A DNA stretch of 18,295 nt from Candidatus Zixiibacteriota bacterium (GTDB lineage: Bacteria > Zixibacteria > MSB-5A5 > GN15 > FEB-12). Below are positions 16,544 through 18,295 of this stretch, in pieces. The stretch is taken from the NCBI GenBank assembly GCA_016213305.1, contig JACRAV010000404.1:1-18295 (forward strand), given 5' to 3'. Numbering within the stretch: position 1 is the first letter of the stretch; each line of letters opens with the position of its first letter. The position numbers were made by a program, and so were the translations under genes. Below the pieces are notes generated by a model. It ran no database searches. It saw only the letters and a program-made list of their open reading frames with translations, and had not been told where the DNA came from.

Positions 16544-16687
16544 TTTTCCATCATCCTTTCGCTTATGTATTCTATAAGTCTCAATCTTCGTCTAGACCGA
16601 ATCACTTAAGTCCATTTCAGCTGACTGACCTCACGCTCTTCATTTCCGGAAGCACGGGGGTTACCATGTTACTCGATTCTGCGAATC

Positions 16688-16695
16688 CACCTCCT
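16688..16695 (-). promoter_or_regulatory. AGGAGGTG leader element, paralogue 2
   Basis: AGGAGGTG on the minus strand, 145 nt before ATG 16543, followed by a perfect hairpin GATTC-GCA-GAATC (16686-16674) and GTAA. This is the counterpart of 12582-12589. Confidence 0.5.
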
Positions 16696-16722
16696 TCACG
16701 TGACACGACAAGACATCCGATA

Positions 16723-16741
16723 ACCGGCAAAGATTGCCGGT
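16723..16741. other. 8-bp hairpin in the leader of paralogue 2
   Basis: ACCGGCAA (16723-16730) and TTGCCGGT (16734-16741) with a 3-nt loop, just upstream of the AGGAGGTG element. Paralogue 1 lacks it. Its 19 nt equal the extra distance between the two shared leader elements in this copy (93 nt against 74). Confidence 0.6.
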
Positions 16742-16788
16742 CGTCCGGCGCACACGAATTGTCAACTGCGCAACTCAAATCATTCAAC

Positions 16789-16798
16789 AAAGCACAAA
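16789..16798 (-). promoter_or_regulatory. TTTGTGCTTT leader element, paralogue 2
   Basis: Minus-strand TTTGTGCTTT followed by GTTGAATGATT, matching 12664-12673 upstream of paralogue 1. Confidence 0.4.
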
Positions 16799-16833
16799 CA
16801 CATTCCCGACAAGGCGGTGACCAACACGCCGTT

Positions 16834-16852
16834 CGCGACCACGAGGGTCGCG
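16834..16852. other. 7-bp hairpin in the distal leader of paralogue 2
   Basis: CGCGACC (16834-16840) and GGTCGCG (16846-16852) with a 5-nt loop, within the predicted transcribed leader. No T tract follows on the minus strand, so it is not an obvious terminator. No gene is visible in 16544-17011. Confidence 0.45.
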
Positions 16853-16919
16853 ATGCTCTGTGAGGCTACGCGAGCGGAGCGAACAGGCCACCCTGGCGGG
16901 AACCTTTTCGCATACGTAA

Positions 16920-16946
16920 CTTATCGCGCAAGCGGTTGGTTGTCAA
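16920..16946 (-). promoter_or_regulatory. Candidate promoter of dockerin paralogue 2
   Basis: Minus-strand TTGACA (16946-16941) followed after 15 nt by GATAAG (16925-16920), or after 17 nt by TAAGTT. The -35 is perfect but the -10 is poor or the spacing short, so this is weaker than the other promoters here. Its distance from the gene (about 400 nt) matches the promoter of paralogue 1 (about 410 nt). Confidence 0.4.
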
Positions 16947-17002
16947 GTAATTCCGGCCAAGGCGGCGGAGTGTGACCGCACGCTGTTCGGTCCAACAGTA
17001 TA

Positions 17003-17033
17003 AAAAGCAGAGGACCGCCGAAAGTGGCGGTCC
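17003..17033 (-). terminator. Terminator of the third dockerin protein gene
   Basis: Stem GGACCGCC (17012-17019) and GGCGGTCC (17026-17033) with a 6-nt loop, 30 nt after the stop at 17063. On the minus strand a run of five T (17006-17002) follows, separated from the stem by about six bases. Confidence 0.75.
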
Positions 17034-17062
17034 CTGTCAATGAGCATTTCTTTCCGGCGCAA

Positions 17063-18295
17063 TTATTGCGGCGGTCGCGGCCCGTTAAGATACAAGAAGT
17101 TAATGAGATAGGTAACGTCGGAGATGTTGGCGCTCCCGTCCCGATCAACGTCGGCTGTTTCCATCGTTGTCGGTGGCGGCCCCCCACGGTACAGGTATGT
17201 AATGAGATACGCCAGGTCGTTCATCGTATATCTGGAATTGTTATCGACGTCACCCCGGAGGAACGACACCACCCTCAGCACCGTTGACAACGTGTCGGCG
17301 GCGCCAAGTGGATCGCGGGCGATGAAGGTGACTCTGTTCAGGGAGCCAAGGTCGAGATTATCGGGGAAGTAACTGAACACGCCGGTGCCATTGGTAGAGT
17401 CAACCCAACTGGAGTTGATAATGACCGGTGTTTCGGTCAGGGTAATGGGACTCAGTTCCGGATCGGTGGCTCTGACCACCAGTTGAGTCATGACGTTGAC
17501 CGGACAGTTCAAAGTGTCGGCCAGTACGGTGGAGAAGATCGGACTTTGATTGCCCGCGTCGGTTACCGTGATATTGACAATCTGCGACGTGGTCAGTCCG
17601 CCGGTCTTGATGGCGGTGAAAGTCACACCATAATTCCCCGCCTGGGTGAAACTCGGCCTGAAAGTGAACACCTTGGAGGTCAGAGTACCGGTGAAGGTGG
17701 CATTCGCCGGCAGAGCCGATGACGTAAAGCTGGTGATACTGCCGCCGTCGGGGTCGGACGCGGTCACCGTAAAGGTGAGCGTCGTACCCTCCACGATCGA
17801 GAACGGTCCGTTACCCAGCGAGAATGTCAACAGCGGCGACCGTACCTTGTTCATAACGGTGATCTGCACCGGCGCGGTGGCATCCACTTTCAGAGTGCTG
17901 TCGGCGCCGTCTTTGGCGTAGAATCTTACGTAGTAGATGGCTTTAGTGGGGTCGGACGGTGTGCTCCCCTGCGTGAAACTGGGTCGGAAGATCAACACGC
18001 CGGAACCGTTTCCGGAATCGGTCATGATCATGTTCGTGGCCAAAGTATCAACCGCTCCCTCGAGGCGCGCCCGCAGTTTCGGTATTGTTGAGTCGGGGTC
18101 CAGTCCGTTCACCGGATAGAAGAGCGAGTCGCCCTCATACATCGAACGCGAACCGTACGTAATGACATAGGGCAGGCGATTGGTGTCCTTGACCACCAGC
18201 GTCACCAGCTCCGAATCAAACACCGGTGCTGAGTCGGCGTCCTGGGCCAGGAATCTCAGCAGATAGGTCCCCGAATCCAGATCGCTCGGCGTCCA
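17063..18295 (-). CDS. Secreted Ig/cadherin-like repeat protein with C-terminal dockerin, 5'-truncated by the window edge
   Basis: The last 410 codons of a larger protein. The frame stays open to the window edge, and the GTG at 18223 is probably an internal valine, not a start. At least three Ig/cadherin-like (putative-Ig, He_PIG style) repeats are visible, about 90-110 residues each, with motifs such as VEGTTLTFTVTASDPDGGSI, FRPSFTQAGNYGVTFTA and the recurring RPSFTQ strand. The C-terminal about 62 residues are a classic dockerin pair: DVDNNSRYTMND then LAYLITYLYRGGPPP, and DVDRDGSANISD then VTYLINFLYLNGPRPPQ. Both loops carry the expected acidic or Asn ligands. This dockerin lacks the cysteines and the IDNLFINFT helices of the two neighbouring paralogues, so it is a different dockerin type. 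It is likely a cell-surface or secreted structural or binding protein. Upstream domains are unknown. Confidence 0.85.
   Translation of the reverse strand, partial: WTPSDLDSGTYLLRFLAQDADSAPVFDSELVTLVVKDTNRLPYVITYGSRSMYEGDSLFYPVNGLDPDSTIPKLRARLEGAVDTLATNMIMTDSGNGSGVLIFRPSFTQGSTPSDPTKAIYYVRFYAKDGADSTLKVDATAPVQITVMNKVRSPLLTFSLGNGPFSIVEGTTLTFTVTASDPDGGSITSFTSSALPANATFTGTLTSKVFTFRPSFTQAGNYGVTFTAIKTGGLTTSQIVNITVTDAGNQSPIFSTVLADTLNCPVNVMTQLVVRATDPELSPITLTETPVIINSSWVDSTNGTGVFSYFPDNLDLGSLNRVTFIARDPLGAADTLSTVLRVVSFLRGDVDNNSRYTMNDLAYLITYLYRGGPPPTTMETADVDRDGSANISDVTYLINFLYLNGPRPPQ

Noticed and set aside
16620..16760. Cyclic-di-GMP (GEMM-like) or other known riboswitch in the paralogue 2 leader
   Set aside because: I compared it by eye with the GEMM consensus and found no matching core (no GGGACGCAAAG-like or GGUAGxxGGGUUACC-like segment). 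Only small local hairpins are supported.
1..18295. CRISPR arrays, tRNA or rRNA genes, insertion sequences
   Set aside because: I saw no regularly spaced short repeats other than dockerin coding repeats, no tRNA-like cloverleaf, and no transposase motifs in any plausible frame.

Overview
The window looks like chromosomal DNA of an uncultured FCB-group bacterium. The closest style I know is candidate division Zixibacteria. The evidence is several large secreted proteins ending in dockerin EF-hand pairs, a protein ending in a type IX-like sorting/FlgD-Ig domain (NYPNPFNPST motif), moderately high GC, ordinary Shine-Dalgarno sites, and long non-coding leaders before the secreted-protein genes. 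The taxonomic call rests on recalled protein style; no marker gene is present. I found no tRNA, rRNA, CRISPR array, transposase or phage gene.

Layout. 1-3413 holds housekeeping and envelope genes: the 3' part of a CstA carbon-starvation/peptide or pyruvate transporter (+), a small DUF3592-type membrane protein (-) converging on it, and a membrane protein with a bactofilin-like beta-repeat domain (+). 3410-7319 is a probable two-gene minus-strand operon, a GH35-like beta-glycosidase followed by an exported gamma-glutamyltranspeptidase. It has a near-consensus promoter (TTGACA-N17-TATGCT) inside an inverted repeat. 7475-8787 is a single-gene unit for a secreted protein with a sorting tail, with its own promoter, a leader of about 240 nt and a strong terminator.

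8925-17011 is the most distinctive part: two tandem minus-strand paralogues (1146 and 1170 aa). Each encodes a signal peptide, a sialidase/BNR-like N-terminal half, an Ig-like domain, a roughly 330-residue conserved domain of unknown function, and a cysteine-rich C-terminal dockerin pair. The duplication includes flanking control DNA. Each copy ends in a related GC-rich hairpin, and each has a leader of nearly 400 nt with an AGGAGGTG element exactly 145 nt before the start codon and a TTTGTGCTTT element farther upstream. 17012-18295 is the 3' part of a third secreted dockerin protein with Ig/cadherin-like repeats, plus its terminator.

Working together: the right-hand 11 kb reads as a cell-surface or secreted protein locus in which each gene is its own transcription unit. 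No cohesin partner is evident in the window. The left-hand enzymes (CstA, GGT, glycosidase) fit peptide and sugar scavenging, but a link to the dockerin genes is only proximity. The best candidates for something undescribed are the shared leader of the two dockerin paralogues and their conserved unknown domain with a cysteine-studded dockerin tail.
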